Shown here one piece after another: positions 1 through 10,848 of a DNA stretch of 64,000 bases. Position 1 is the stretch's first letter; each line of letters begins with the position of its first letter. Under the pieces are notes generated by a model. It saw only the letters and a list, made by a program, of their open reading frames with translations. It was not told the origin of the DNA and ran no database searches. Origin of the DNA: Usnea hakonensis (Eukaryota; Ascomycota; Lecanoromycetes; Lecanorales; Parmeliaceae). The stretch lies in assembly GCA_013423325.1 (NCBI GenBank), contig BLJB01000089.1:125788-189787 (forward strand). The letters run 5' to 3'. Position numbers and translations under genes: made by a program.

Positions 1-2279
1 CTGATGAGATTCGACGACTGAGGCAATTCGCCGGAGAATTGAGACGCGAGAAAGATGACGAGACTCGGCGAGCTGAAGAGCTTAAAAACGATTTGGCTAT
101 TTCGGAGGCGAACCGAAAAGCGAGCCTCAACATGGCCATCCAATACTACAAAAAGCAAGGAAATCCTTTTTTAGTGGAGTTGGAGAGTCTTTCGGAACGT
201 GTCGAAGAGATGAGACAAGAGATTTTGTACAGGGACGGTTTGATTCTGCAACGGGACGCAATCATCGAGGCCTTGGAACAAGATGTTAGACTTTATGCTG
301 ACGAAGATCATTGGATCCTCATGCGACAACAATATTACGACCTGGAGCAGCGGTACGGACAGGCACCAGCCGATTTGAGATTGCTTAAGCGAAGTTATAG
401 GGATCTCGAAGAAAATTATGTCGATCTTTATAGGATTGTCAAAAATCGTGAAGCAGAGCTCACTGTGCTGAGAGCTGAGCTGAGCCAAGTCCAAGACGAG
501 AGGGATCAATTCGAGTATGATGCCTCGACAGCTCAACAGCAATCAGAGAACGTTGTGTCGCGCTACCGTGAGATGAAGGTCGAGCGCGATCAGTTGTTGA
601 TCCAGAAAGCAGAGTCTGAGGAAGAGGCTGGGGCTAAGGAACACTTCTTGGCTGATTTGGCTGGTCGAATGTTCACGCGAACAATCATCATGGCATCTAT
701 GCTTGATGAAGTCGCATCTATACGTGATGTCAAAGTTGAGATTGTCGATGACGAGTTCCTCTCGCTTTGCCAGCTTGCAAACGAACATCTTGGAATCGAT
801 GCAAAGGACATTTACAAAGCCTTTGAGGCGGCGAGAGCGAGGGAAAAGAGAGATGGAGAAGCCGAGGAGTGCGATGAGAGTGATGTGCCAGAAGCCCACG
901 CTGGCAATGGTTCCTCGTCAGCGACAGCCTCCTATGATCAGCAAGAGCCCGACATCCGCCTCCCACGGTCAAACGGGCTCGAATCGCCCAACACTTATGA
1001 TGCACGAAGACGGCGTGAAGTCGCTGCAGCCGAGGAGGCGATACTGGGACCGTTGGGACTGGGCTTCGAAGATGGCAGCCCAACTCTCAAGTCCATGCCA
1101 ATCCCTGAGGCTAAAACGAAGAAACTTCTCCCTGCATCTCCGGCAACTCCAATGAAAATACGGAGAGGCCTCTTCGCTTTAGGCGCCGATGAAATCGACC
1201 AAGTCACGCCAGCGCGGACAGGCGGAACACGCGGCATTGCGCGAGATGAATGGCAAATTGCGGCTGATAACCTCCACGAGCTGACTGAAGTCTTCAGAGG
1301 CCCTCGTATGCATCCGGTTGATGTTGTATCGTCGGAAGCGGGCATACAAACAGCAGCAGGAGAAGACGGCGGTCGAGATGTTGGGTGGGATCCTGCTCCA
1401 ATTTCATTCTTGAACCGGAATGAGGAGGATTTGTATGAAGACGATCTGGTGGAAGAAGCAGAAGTCGAGCGCGAATTCGTTGCCAGCAATCCTTCCCCTA
1501 GAATACCATTGGCAGAAGGCTCTCGAGTGTTTCAGGATCTGGAAATGGGCAATGGGAACGTACAGCAAGGGGTAGATGCAACTCCAGACCTTCCCAGAGA
1601 GGCTTTCAACGCTCCAAGCTTGGAGGATTTTAAGTTTGGAGAAGGCAGTGGCGGGATCTTTTTTACTGAGAGTGAAAACGAATCCTCGGCTCGCACAGAA
1701 GAAGCCCCTGCGTCTACGGCACCTGGAATCTTCAATTTCTCCAGTGCCTCCACCCAAGCTCCCATGAACGCTGGCAACCCTCCACCATTTGAGCAGAACT
1801 TCAATTTTGGCGGAAGCAATGCCGCAGTGTCATTTACTGCGAGTCAAAACGCACCGCCAAGTCTGCCAACCTCGGCGACCGAGCTCGAATCGGCCGCTAC
1901 ATCTTCAATCCTTCGCACACCCTTGGCAGAAGACTCTCCAGTGGTGACAGCTCAAGCCAAGGATGAGGTGTCGAATGAAGAGGCCTCGGAGGCTATCGAA
2001 GAGGGCTCAAAAGCGGACGCGTTGAGTGCGAGTACGCAAAAGAGCAAGAAGGCGAGAACCAAGGCGAAGAAAGCCGAAGAGAAGGCGCGGAGGGCAGAGG
2101 AGCGCAAGGAAGCGGCGCTCAAGGAGAAAGGCCCGAATCGCAATCAGCGACGGGCGGCTAGTCGAGAGCGAAAGGCGAAAGAGAAAAAGGCTAAGGCTGA
2201 AGCCAAAAAGGCCCAGTCTGCAAGAACAAAGGCGGCGGAGCGACGAAGAGCAGTAGCCACTGCGATGATGGGAGCTTGA
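1..2279 (+). CDS. coiled-coil protein, 5' end outside window
   Basis: The reading frame is open from the first bases of the window, so the start codon and N-terminus lie to the left; about 758 codons are visible, ending in TGA. The first ~270 visible residues are charged and heptad-like (strings of Glu, Arg, Leu, Gln), a long coiled coil. The middle is acidic and disordered, with several Phe-Gly-like patches (FNFGG, IFNFSS). The last ~80 residues are very rich in Lys, Arg, Ala and Glu and contain RNQRRAASRER, which could act as a nuclear localisation or nucleic-acid contact segment. I do not recognise the family. A cytoskeletal, spindle-pole or nuclear-pore-associated scaffold is possible, but this is inferred only from composition. 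No frameshift or intron is needed in the visible part. Confidence 0.85.
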   Translation, partial: DEIRRLRQFAGELRREKDDETRRAEELKNDLAISEANRKASLNMAIQYYKKQGNPFLVELESLSERVEEMRQEILYRDGLILQRDAIIEALEQDVRLYADEDHWILMRQQYYDLEQRYGQAPADLRLLKRSYRDLEENYVDLYRIVKNREAELTVLRAELSQVQDERDQFEYDASTAQQQSENVVSRYREMKVERDQLLIQKAESEEEAGAKEHFLADLAGRMFTRTIIMASMLDEVASIRDVKVEIVDDEFLSLCQLANEHLGIDAKDIYKAFEAARAREKRDGEAEECDESDVPEAHAGNGSSSATASYDQQEPDIRLPRSNGLESPNTYDARRRREVAAAEEAILGPLGLGFEDGSPTLKSMPIPEAKTKKLLPASPATPMKIRRGLFALGADEIDQVTPARTGGTRGIARDEWQIAADNLHELTEVFRGPRMHPVDVVSSEAGIQTAAGEDGGRDVGWDPAPISFLNRNEEDLYEDDLVEEAEVEREFVASNPSPRIPLAEGSRVFQDLEMGNGNVQQGVDATPDLPREAFNAPSLEDFKFGEGSGGIFFTESENESSARTEEAPASTAPGIFNFSSASTQAPMNAGNPPPFEQNFNFGGSNAAVSFTASQNAPPSLPTSATELESAATSSILRTPLAEDSPVVTAQAKDEVSNEEASEAIEEGSKADALSASTQKSKKARTKAKKAEEKARRAEERKEAALKEKGPNRNQRRAASRERKAKEKKAKAEAKKAQSARTKAAERRRAVATAMMGA

Positions 2280-2921
2280 CCGGATTTGGCAAGAAGAGAA
2301 GGAGAAGGTCGGTACGGGTTTTTGGGGAATACGGCCAGGTGGAAATGTACACGATGGGTGCCGGTTTTTCTGGTATATGTATGGTCAGCCACTCGCACTA
2401 GAGGTGTTTTATATTCGTTGCTATTTGTGTCATAATAAGGAAGGATTTCAAATCGTTGTAGAAGTGGATAGAGTAAACGATGGGAGAGGATCGGGCGCAA
2501 TTCATTTGTTACATTACCATGATGAGCTCTTTCGAGGTGATGGCCTGCAAAAATCCCGTTCAATGTAGTCCATTACTACCCTCGACTTCCCGGCTCCATT
2601 GTACTGTCTTGCGTAGTTGCTCGGGGCTAGGAGTTGATATTCTAGACGTTAGGCGATATCCATACCCATTCCTAGCAAGAAGGGCTGCCAACGCCTAACC
2701 TTTCGAATTGTCGAGGAATGGCGCCACTCTGACAATAGTACCTCTCAAAGCTTAGCTTTGGAAGTGCAAAGTATGTAGGCTCAATGATCATAAGTTCACC
2801 TCGAAGAAGTGGGAGCAGATTCTCTTGGCAAAATCTCAGCCCTACGAGTATAGCCCAAGGGACTAGGATTCGACTAGGATTCATTCCACAATCTATACAA
2901 ACCACCGGGCACTGTCCCGCC
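2280..2921. other. intergenic region between coiled-coil gene and cyclin H
   Basis: No convincing gene. It should hold the terminator of the upstream gene and the promoter and 5' UTR of the cyclin gene. The reading frame of the cyclin gene is open for 46 codons upstream of the chosen ATG, but that part does not resemble cyclin H. Confidence 0.5.
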
Positions 2922-4176
2922 ATGGCTCAAATGAGCGAAGATGACATTTATCGTACATCTACACAGTACCGACTATGGTCTTTCACTCGGGAATCACTCG
3001 CATCACTCCGTTCAACCACCAACGCCTCCGCCGCTAATGGCGTGCGAGCTGCAATTCAAAGCCAGCGAGCCAGTCAAGCTACATCTGACTCCGCACAGAA
3101 TGAAAAGAGTTCCAAGGGTCCGGATCCTACAAAAGAAGTCGATTGCCTTACCGTGGAGGAGGAGCAAAAGCTAGTGGGGTTCTACTGCGTCAAGGCCATG
3201 CAATTTGCGGATTTTTGCGAATTCCCCACCAATGTCAAGGTAGTCCGATTCATTCTACAGATCTTGTGTTATAATCTGACAAACGTCCCAGGCTACAGCG
3301 GTACAATATCTCAAACGCTTCTACCTCTCAAACTCCCCAATGACCTACCACCCCAAAGAAATGATGGCAGCCGCGCTTTTCCTATCTACCAAGACCGAAA
3401 ACCACTACACGTCTCTGAGGAGCTTCGCTTCCAAGCTTCCAAAGACTACGCCTGAAAACGTCGTTGCACCTGAATTCCTCTTGACTCAAGGACTCCGATT
3501 CACCTTTGACGTCAGACATCCACACAGAGGGCTGGAAGGAGGGGTCATGGAGCTGTTGGGCTTGGCACAAGGAAAAGGGCAGGCTGGTCCGGGGGTTCAA
3601 AAGTCACCGGAACAGCTTCAGAAAGCCATGATAGATCTCCAGCCTCCAAAAGAAGGCAAGAAATCAAAATCCGTGGATGAGGTCGTTCGACGCATACAGG
3701 TGGCTCACGGCAAGGCCAAGGAGATTGGAAAGAGCTCGGCCCTCCTCACAGATGTCTACTTTCTCTACACACCCTCTCAAATCTGGCTGTCCTCCCTACT
3801 CCTTGCCGACGAGCCTCTCACCCGTTTCTTCATAGACACCAATTTCCCTACGCCCTCCACCATGAAACCAAAGCTTATCATCACACTACAATCTTGTGCC
3901 CAACTCCTTCGCTCCTCCGTCTCTGCCAACCCAGGAGAAGCCGAGATCAAGGCTCTGACCAAGATTGACAAGAAGCTTTTCAAATGTCGGAACCCAGAAA
4001 AGGTCGATCTTGTCGGTATCAACAAGGCACAGAAGAGGGATTCAGAGACGGCAGAGGATGGGTTGAGTGAAAAGGTCATGAAGAAAAGGAAGCTGGAAAG
4101 GGAAAAGTCGGAGAGAGACGCGGACGATGTTTTTGGGCCAACTCTCGCAAAGGCCTCTGAAAAGGCCTCGGTGTAA
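2922..4176 (+). CDS. ccl1: cyclin H-like subunit of TFIIH/CAK (Ccl1 type)
   Basis: Two exons, 2922-3239 and 3292-4176, give about 400 residues. The 52-bp intron starts GTAGTC, ends CCCAG and has a CTGAC branch-like site. Splicing restores FCEFPTNVK joined to ATAVQYLKRFY, the characteristic cyclin H cyclin-box sequence. The N-terminus (EDDIYRTSTQYRLWSF) is the usual start of this family, which is why the ATG at 2922 was chosen. The conserved TYHPKEMMAAALFLSTKTE lies in exon 2. In yeast and animals this protein pairs with Kin28/CDK7 and a MAT1/Tfb3 assembly factor to phosphorylate the RNA polymerase II C-terminal domain and activate CDKs, in the nucleus. The Lys/Arg/Asp-rich C-terminal tail is typical. 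The stop TAA lies inside GTGTAAGTAC, which resembles a splice donor, so a small extra 3' exon cannot be excluded. Confidence 0.9.
3240..3291 (+). other. intron of the cyclin H gene
   Basis: GT-AG intron of 52 bp, phase 0. Removing it makes the cyclin box continuous (TNVK then ATAVQ). Confidence 0.9.
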
Positions 4177-5038
4177 GTACCTCGGGGTAATTGAGGAACA
4201 CACAGTTGGTTTTGAGAATCATCGACTACGATGTTGCTGGTACGAGCTTCATCTTGGGCCTCACGAGTCATTGATATTCAAGCTCAAGTTTGCGCCTCCG
4301 CTTGCTCACAACGGCACTAAAAAGCTCACCGCTCCGGCCAGACTCAAGCCAGAGAGCTTCAAATGATGGGTCGGTAACATCAACTTGGCTTGATCGCTCT
4401 GCATCAAAGTGGGGACAGCCTTTTAATCCACCAATGATAGCTGACTGGATATGTATGCACTTATCCGATTGGCAGCTTTCCGATGACGGATCTTTCGTCA
4501 ATAGTTGCCATCATGCATCTTTGACAAGGATCACTGCAGGTCACCAAAAGCCTATCGACTCACAGCAAGTCGCAAGGCAATCGACACAAGGCTGAACGCA
4601 TCTTGCCAGGATAGCGCTTATATAGGAGATGCAGGTATTTCCTGACTTTTGCATCTCCAGTCTCGGCCGTACAATCAGGCAGCAGGGCGGAAGAGTCATA
4701 CTGTGTCTAAATGACTCGAAATGAGCGGTTCGAAATGAATTTGTTGGCGGACTCATTAATGAGTCAAGGCTGTAGGCCGCTAGTGAGGATCCTGTAGGCA
4801 ACACTTACCCCACTAAGAGTAAGGCTGTGGTATGAAAACAAATATATATTGCCCTCCCATTAGAAAGTTTTGAAAGAATCATCTCAAGTAAATCGTCCAT
4901 CTGAACAATCTTCCGTGGAAGTTTCTCAATTGTCACCCGTCGACTCAAGTAAATCGTCCATCTGAACGGTTCTCTTCCGCAGACGTTTCTCAATTGTGAC
5001 CCCCAACTCATCGTGGATTATCCACAACATTTCGCATC
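4177..5038. other. intergenic region; promoter of AAA ATPase gene
   Basis: No gene recognised. It contains a TATATATA-like stretch near 4842 and a tandem duplication immediately before the AAA ATPase start, listed separately. Confidence 0.5.
4883..5003 (+). repeat. two-copy tandem repeat (period 61) in the AAA ATPase promoter
   Basis: CTCAAGTAAATCGTCCATCT begins at 4883 and again at 4944. Both copies continue through CTTCCG and TTTCTCAATTGT with few changes. The second copy ends about 35 bp before the ATG at 5039, so it lies in the 5' UTR or core promoter. Confidence 0.85.
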
Positions 5039-7168
5039 ATGACGGTGCTTGAATCCTCGCCTGTCATGGCACTGAAAGACGCTGCCACTAACATGGCCGA
5101 CGCAATGACAAACGGCAATGGTGTCATCTCAGACATCAAGCCAGGAATGATCACCGACGTCAAGAATCTCTATCAATCCAAACCCGACGAGCACGACAAA
5201 ACAACCTGGGTCGACACCTATCCCGACGACCTCCAAGAAGCTGCCGAAAACGCAGAAAGCGCACGATACGCCCTCCTCATCCGCAACAAGAAATGCTACA
5301 ATGGTCGAAAGAAGTTGGAGATTGACTCCATTGTCGTTCAATCTCCTCTTCTCAAACAAGCCCTCGGATCAGTCCTCATAGATTACCCCGGCATCACAAC
5401 AAATTTGAACCGTTTGACCTTCAAAGCACCCTTTCAACCATTCATCCACCGCTGGAAGAACTTGCTCGAGGCCTTGGAATCCGAGCAAGATCTGGAGACG
5501 AAAGCTCATTTGAAACTTTTCCACCGCGTCCTCGAGGCTGAGCTCAGAGACGATCTCAAGGCGAGAGACGACTTTATCCTCAACGGCGTCATTACTTACA
5601 GCACCATCTGGATGATCTTCGAACCCGGCACTACCGTCTTTGCTGTAAAAGACGGACAGAACTGCGCTGCCCGGTTCGACACTGGCACTTTCCAACAGAC
5701 CCGGTGCGGAAACCGCTACGCGCTCAGTTGCCAGATGGTTGACTGGGACGGTGAGGCGTTCGGTCTCCAAGGTACCCAATTTCACGTGTATGAATTCCAA
5801 GGCACTATCCAAATCACCAAGCTGTCCGCCTACCCCCTCGAATATCACCCCAATTTATTCCAGGTCAAGGACGCGCTTATCCAAAGAGGTAAAAAGTTCC
5901 AGGAGCTCAGTGGTTACCACTACAAGAACTACCAGGGAATTGCCATTGGTGAAGGTTCTTTCGGTCCTGTCAAGTACAGTGTCCGTCCTTCTTTCTGCAT
6001 TCCTCGTGTCATCTTTCCTGACGTATCCACAGGTTGACGGCCGCATCATCATTGATACCTACGCATGGAATCGCTTCAATCCCAACAAGCAAGTACATCT
6101 CTCGGCTTTGTCGAAACCCATCAAGAACGCTGGCCAGGTTTATTCCGATCACGATGAGGATGACAGTGACGGATCGCTTTCCGAGTCTGACAGCTATGTT
6201 GATGAAGAGGATTACGAGTCCGATGGGAACGTGGCGACAGGGGAGAAGAAGCCGACGGCACTGACGAATGACCAGCTGCTTTTGTGCAGCGCCTCATTGA
6301 AAGGCTACTCTTTGAAGAACAAAAAGTGGCTCACCTTTTCCATCGGCTCCGTTTCCGACATCGTCTACAGCGAAACCGCCTTTGAGAACCTCGTGCTCCC
6401 GGAAGCTCATAAAGAGCTCATCCTCGCTCTAGCAGAGAGTCAGGTTCAACATAGGGACAGCTTCGACGACGTGATCCAGGGCAAAGGCAAAGGCATGATC
6501 ATGCTCTTGTCAGGGCCTCCGGGTGTTGGCAAAACGCTGACCGCAGAGTCCGGTGAGTCATCTTGATCTACTGATCCACAACGACTGACCAGCCCAAAGT
6601 CGCCGAGACCATGCGAGCCCCTCTCTACATGATGAGCGCCGGTGATCTCGGTACCGCCTCGTACCAAGTGGAATCCTCGCTTTCCAATGTCCTCGAAATG
6701 GCAAGCAAATGGAACGCCGTCCTCCTCCTCGACGAAGCCGACGTCTTCCTCGAACAGCGCACCTCGCACGACCTGGAGCGCAACAAACTCGTCTCCATCT
6801 TCCTCCGCATCCTCGAATACTACGAAGGCATCCTCTTCCTCACCACCAACCGCGTCGACAACATCGACGCCGCCTTCCAGTCCCGCATCCACATCAGCAT
6901 GCGCTACGGCGAGCTCAGCAAATCCTCCCGCCGCCACGTCTGGGTCAATTTCCTCAACGCTGCCACCAAGGGCAACCATAACTTTAGTGACGAAGACCTC
7001 GATATGCTTGCGGGGAATAAGATGAATGGCCGCGAGATTAAGAATGTGCTCAAGACGGCGCAGCTGCTGGCTAGTAGGAAGAGTGAGGGGCTGAGCTACC
7101 AGCACGTACAGAGTGTGCTGGCTATTGAGCAGAGGCATGTTGGCGATCAGGCGCAGTTGTGTGGGTGA
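5039..7168 (+). CDS. fungal AAA+ ATPase (N-terminal DUF7025-type domain)
   Basis: Three exons, 5039-5980, 6033-6552 and 6600-7168, give about 676 residues. The N-terminal half (HRWKNLLEALES, GTTVFAVKDGQ, GRIIIDTYAWNRFNP) matches the domain found before the AAA module in many fungal AAA ATPases. A very acidic linker (DHDEDDSDGSLSESDSY) follows. The AAA module has Walker A GPPGVGKT near residue 475, Walker B LLLDEADVF near 530, and an arginine-finger region (FQSRIHISMRY). The C-terminal fungal lid ends in an EQRHVGDQ segment. Intron 1 (5981-6032) uses a weak GTCCGT donor but is the only choice found that keeps phase. Intron 2 (6553-6599) uses GTGAGT and reunites KTLTAES with VAETM. The substrate is unknown; the family is usually described as unfoldase or remodelling ATPases. 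All catalytic motifs look intact. Confidence 0.9.
5981..6032 (+). other. intron 1 of AAA ATPase gene
   Basis: 52 bp, GTCCGT donor, CTGAC branch-like site, CACAG acceptor, phase 0. The better-looking donors GTACAG and GTGTCC nearby would break the reading frame. Confidence 0.75.
6553..6599 (+). other. intron 2 of AAA ATPase gene
   Basis: 47 bp, GTGAGT donor, CTGAC branch site, AAAG acceptor, phase 1. It falls just after the Walker A motif. Confidence 0.92.
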
Positions 7169-8011
7169 TGGTGCTTATTTGCATAAATATCGAATGACCT
7201 AAAAACATCATTATTTGGCCTGAAATCACCTCTTTTTGTGGTCGGAGAGTACTGAGATAAGACCATATATTACACTAATTAAGTGAGGTTTCTCGTGTAT
7301 TTTCTCCTCACCAAAAACCGGTTTAAAACACGTTTTACGCTAAACTACAAGCGGTTAGGCAATAAACATGTTTTAAACATTTTCGTCCCCTAAAGTAGTT
7401 ACCAGAGATCCCATCATCAAGGACTCTCGTATCACGAATCGTATAATGCCAAGCACTCCACGTAGCTTTTTCGCCTTTTAAACTGAGCTCCCAACTGGCC
7501 AGTTGCCACAAGATAATCTACTCTGCGCGCGGAAGAGAGCCTATTCCTCCTGCATAATCTCGAACCGACGGGTGAAGGAACCATGTAATGGGGTGCATTA
7601 TGGACTCCGCTCTCTGGCTCTGTCCATAAGAGGAGGGGAGACCGGGGGTAGGCGGGACGAGAAGAATCCAAGCCTCTCTCGACAACCTGATAGCCCTAAA
7701 TCGTGAGAGGCGAGCATGAGTGCGAGAGTGGTGGAGTGGAGGTTAGAGGTTTTAATCAAGATTGGGTATTAATAAAGTCTTCACTTGCATTTTCTTGTTG
7801 TTTGCTTCGTCTACGTCAATGTATGAGCCTGGTAAAGGTCATTGAGGAGGCTGTGGCATCCATCACAAACATGCCACAAGGGGTAAGGAAGCGAGGTTCA
7901 CGTTGGAAGCAAAGGTAGCACGAGACAACAAACAGCCAGGGAGCGAGTTGAATTTGCCCCGAAGGGCCCACGAGAAGCTAAAATTTGGCCCGAAGGCCCA
8001 TTCTAACACGA
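7169..8011. other. intergenic, AT-rich start, no gene seen
   Basis: The part to about 7400 is AT-rich, with TAAAACAC-like words. The rest contains only short unsupported frames. From about 7930 the GGCCC-rich text is the 3' region of the minus-strand gene described next. Confidence 0.4.
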
Positions 8012-8816
8012 CTAAAACCCGAAAGAGGCCCAGAGGCCAAGAATGACCCCCAGGGCCAAAACGATAAAAGACTGGGGGTCTAGCACCCCCAAACCCAACA
8101 GATAGCTTAAAATACCAACGAGTACAAGCAAGCGAGCTGCGTCATATTAGTAGCCACCCCTTAGTTAAGGATTAGTCTAACTTACCCAACAAGCCAATAG
8201 ACAGACGTGCCGGAGGGAGGGGGTCGGCATAGAAGTGTCCTGGATCGGACACGAGGCCGGCGGGGGCGGCGACGAGACCAGCGGGGGCGTAAAAATCCGC
8301 GGGGGCGGCGTAGAGACCTGGGGGGGTCGTAGAAAACCGGGGCCGGAGCACAGACCACGGGAGCGGGACCCCCGAGGACGGCGAGGCAAAGGTCTTGGTC
8401 CCAATAAGCCCACAGCCATAGAGACAACTAAATATACCCAAAAGGGCCAGCAAGCGTACTGCGTCATATTAGCACCTACCCCTAGTTAAGGATTGGTCTA
8501 GCTTACCGACAAAGCCGAAATGGAGGCGGAGCCCCTGCAGACGACAGAGGGGGGGGGGGGGGCCGGCGGGGGGGGGGCGCCGGGGGGGGGGGGGGGGGGG
8601 GGGGGGGGCCGACGAGGGAGGGGCGCCAGGGAGGAGGAGGAGGAGGAAGAGCGCTTTGTTCAAGTCGGCAGAAAACTGCTGATACCGTGCCTCCCAATCC
8701 GCCGACGAGAACAAGTCCCGTCTGACATTCGCCACCATATTGTTTGCTTCAGAGCGGAAGCTTGAGAGGTTGCTTGGGTGGTTGCTTGAGTGGGTGTCGG
8801 ACGGACTGTGCAACAT
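8012..8816 (-). CDS. candidate small membrane protein gene with two near-identical introns
   Basis: Minus-strand exons 8507-8816, 8186-8458 and 8012-8136 join in phase 1 at both junctions and give about 235 residues. The first ~50 residues (RRDLFSSADWEARYQQF) match the C-terminal third of coiled-coil family A found at 16.5 and 30.6 kb. A proline run read from a C-rich tract follows, then GFVG, an intron, a hydrophobic segment (RLLALLGIFSCLYG), an Ala/Pro-rich region, GLLG, a second intron, and a final hydrophobic stretch rich in Leu, Val and Gly. This looks like a chimera between a family A fragment and a membrane-protein unit. The continuous frame across two introns is the main support. The extreme G/C tract could be an assembly-prone region, and the gene could be a decayed repeat rather than expressed. 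Confidence 0.45.
8137..8185 (-). other. repeated ~48-bp intron, copy 2
   Basis: 49 bp on the minus strand: GTAAGTTAGACTAATCC at the 5' end, a CTACTAAT branch site, and ATGACGCAG at the 3' end. Nearly the same sequence recurs at 8459-8506, 20341-20387 and 39437-39484. Confidence 0.7.
8459..8506 (-). other. repeated ~48-bp intron, copy 1
   Basis: 48 bp on the minus strand: GTAAGCTAGAC donor end, TGCTAAT branch site, ATGACGCAG acceptor end. It differs from the copy at 39437-39484 at about 4 of 48 positions. Confidence 0.75.
8550..8612. repeat. near-homopolymeric G tract
   Basis: Almost uninterrupted G on the plus strand for about 60 bases, broken by GCC/CGC. On the minus strand it reads as proline codons of the gene above. 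It has strong G-quadruplex potential, and its exact length is unreliable in any assembly. Confidence 0.9.
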
Positions 8817-8971
8817 TCTTAGAAGCGAGCGTTGTGTCCAGATAAATCTTGTCTAAACGCCTGATACCGTGGGCGTAGGGAAGGATTGTGGGGAACGGTC
8901 GGTGTGCAATATTCTTAGAAGCGAGCGTTGTGTCCAGGTAAATCTTATCTAAACGCCTGATGCCGTGGGCG
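8808..8971 (+). repeat. tandem duplication of ~68 bp
   Basis: GTGCAACATTCTTAGAAGCG near 8808 is repeated as GTGCAATATTCTTAGAAGCG near 8904. Both run on through GTTGTGTCCAG and AAACGCCTGAT to CCGTGGGCG. The first copy contains the ATG of the minus-strand gene at 8816; the second copy has lost that ATG. Confidence 0.85.
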
Positions 8972-9001
8972 ATCCAGAAGCCGTAGCTTTACCAACAATT
9001 G

Positions 9002-9467
9002 TCAGACGCGACCAGTAGAGGCCAATCTGGGTACTTTCATTTTATCAGCAAATTCCTCCAGAGGTGCCAGACAGAAAGGAAGTGAGCAACGTACGTCTAG
9101 CAATGTGACCCTTGGAGAGATTCCCGGTTTTAGGTCAATCTCCATCGGAGCGTTCAATGGTATTGTCTTCTGAACTGGCATGTGAGCATCCTGCGTACTT
9201 ATATCAGCGGCAGTGAGAACCAACCAGGAGTCTGGTAAAATGCTTGTAAGTCTGTTTCCGTGACTCCAGGAGCCTCTGACTCCAGGAGCCCCTGACGAAT
9301 GTGGATCCAGGGTACGTGGACGTGCTCGCTGTGATCCCACAGGATCCGCTACCAGGTCATCCAGGTATTGACTTGAGACTGTATCTCGTGGTGTGTGTGC
9401 TCTGCGACTCTTGTGATCCCGCAATGATCATTGGATCGTGCCTCGTGTTGGCAGGTCTGTCACTCAT
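9002..9467 (-). pseudogene. frameshifted copy of the SQRARPRT family (family D)
   Basis: Read on the minus strand from the ATG at 9467, the peptide contains DPMIIAGSQES. After a frame change it continues SSQYLDDLVADPVGSQRARPRT. The intact plus-strand gene at 22799 has DNPVIIGESQD followed by SSRDLDNMIASLRGSQRARPRT, so both pieces match one protein in order, but here in two frames. A single-base-type shift between them makes this copy broken. The C-terminal part is unlike the 22799 gene and has no coiled coil. Confidence 0.6.
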
Positions 9468-10848
9468 TTTGTCTACGACGATATGTAGTAGAAGAGTAGA
9501 AGATATCTAGATGCAGTAGATGAGTTGGAAGAGAATAACGTAAGGTAATGAGCTCTGTTGGCAGGCACGATTGAAAGAGTATAAACACCGCTAAGATTTC
9601 GGCGCTAGTCGTATTTTACATGGGTACCATCCTTCCAGTTTTAGAATCAGATGTATCTAATGGAACGACAATGAATGTCAAATTCAACCAGCACAGAACG
9701 ACAACGATAGCGGTGCGTGCGAATTCTGGTCCTTCTCTCGTGCCACCATGGATGAAGGGGTAGGCGGCTTCTACTGAGTGAAGAGATGATTATCCGTGTG
9801 TTGAAGGAGGAGGGAGGTCGTGAGGCTTGGAGATTTGGGGCTTTAGATACCCTAGGATGCCTTGTGTCAAGAAATCAGGAATGCCAAGTGTGAATAGAAT
9901 TGCAATTGGAGTCAGTTTATGCGTCAAGAAATCAGATGAAGTGCGGTCTTCACAGTAGTCCACCGCAGTCACTGTAAATAAGTCGTCTGTGTTGGATTTT
10001 CACGCCCAAAGGGTGACGTGAGACAAGGACGGGTCCAAACTTCACTGGAGGTGAGCCAGGGCCTTCTATTATGGACTGCAAACGTCTGTGAACAAGTCTT
10101 TAGTATGGCTGCTTTAGCCTAGCAAGTAGACAAGATAGACATCAAGGGCGGACCTCGTTACAATGACTTGGTACTACTTCCCATCAGCCAACAGACAGTC
10201 TACTGCTCGTAGCATTACCCCTAGTCCAGCCCCTCGCCCTTTGTGCTAGCTATCAGCTGCCGACGTTCAACAATCCATATTCCTCCTCCAATCACTACCA
10301 TCTTTCTCACATGCCTCTTTGAATCGCCTTGGGGAATCCGTGACTTCTTCTGAGGTTTTCGTCGGGTACACTGCACACAGGTATCAATTCTCGACCTCTT
10401 CGTCAATTCTGCATGATGTACTTGGCTTGTCGAGACCTATCCTTGCTTTTGTTCTAGGAGTCCGCATTCGGAGATCGGACCCCCACTGCAGGAAGCAGGC
10501 CACACTTTGCGGATGGAAAGAGTAACCGCAGTCATTCAATATAGACGGATTCATATTTACTGGCAGCATAAAGTTGCCGTGACCGAAGGACCAGACAATG
10601 TAGAAAGTTGAGCGACTCGCGCGCCCTCCCCAGTTCAGCAGGACAGTTGTTTTTCCTTTTTTGGCGGTGAATCTGGTCCGCGAGCGGGCCCATCCGTGAT
10701 CACTCGGTAAAACGTGACAGTTCTTAGAGCTCGCGGCGTGCTACTAAGACCCCACCCGCCTCCGATAGTCGGTGCCACGATCACTGGTCCCCCCAATCAA
10801 ATCGGTCCGCGACCACGGAAGTTTTCCCTCTTTTTTTATTGCAATAAA
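9468..10848. other. intergenic; holds one dispersed repeat
   Basis: No gene that I can support. It contains the dispersed repeat at 9752-9958 and, near 10845, the immediate promoter of the transporter gene (T-rich run followed by ATAAAATG). Confidence 0.5.
9752..9958 (+). repeat. dispersed repeat R1, copy 1
   Basis: Shares ordered blocks with 19222-19401: GAAGGGGTAGGCGG, a GATGA..TCCGTGTGTTG block, TTTAGATACCCTAGGATGC, and GGTCTTCACAGTAG. Both copies have the same orientation. No coding sense was recognised. Confidence 0.75.

Noticed and set aside
6446..7138. 230-residue minus-strand frame opposite the AAA module
   Set aside because: Shadow of the conserved AAA domain exons.
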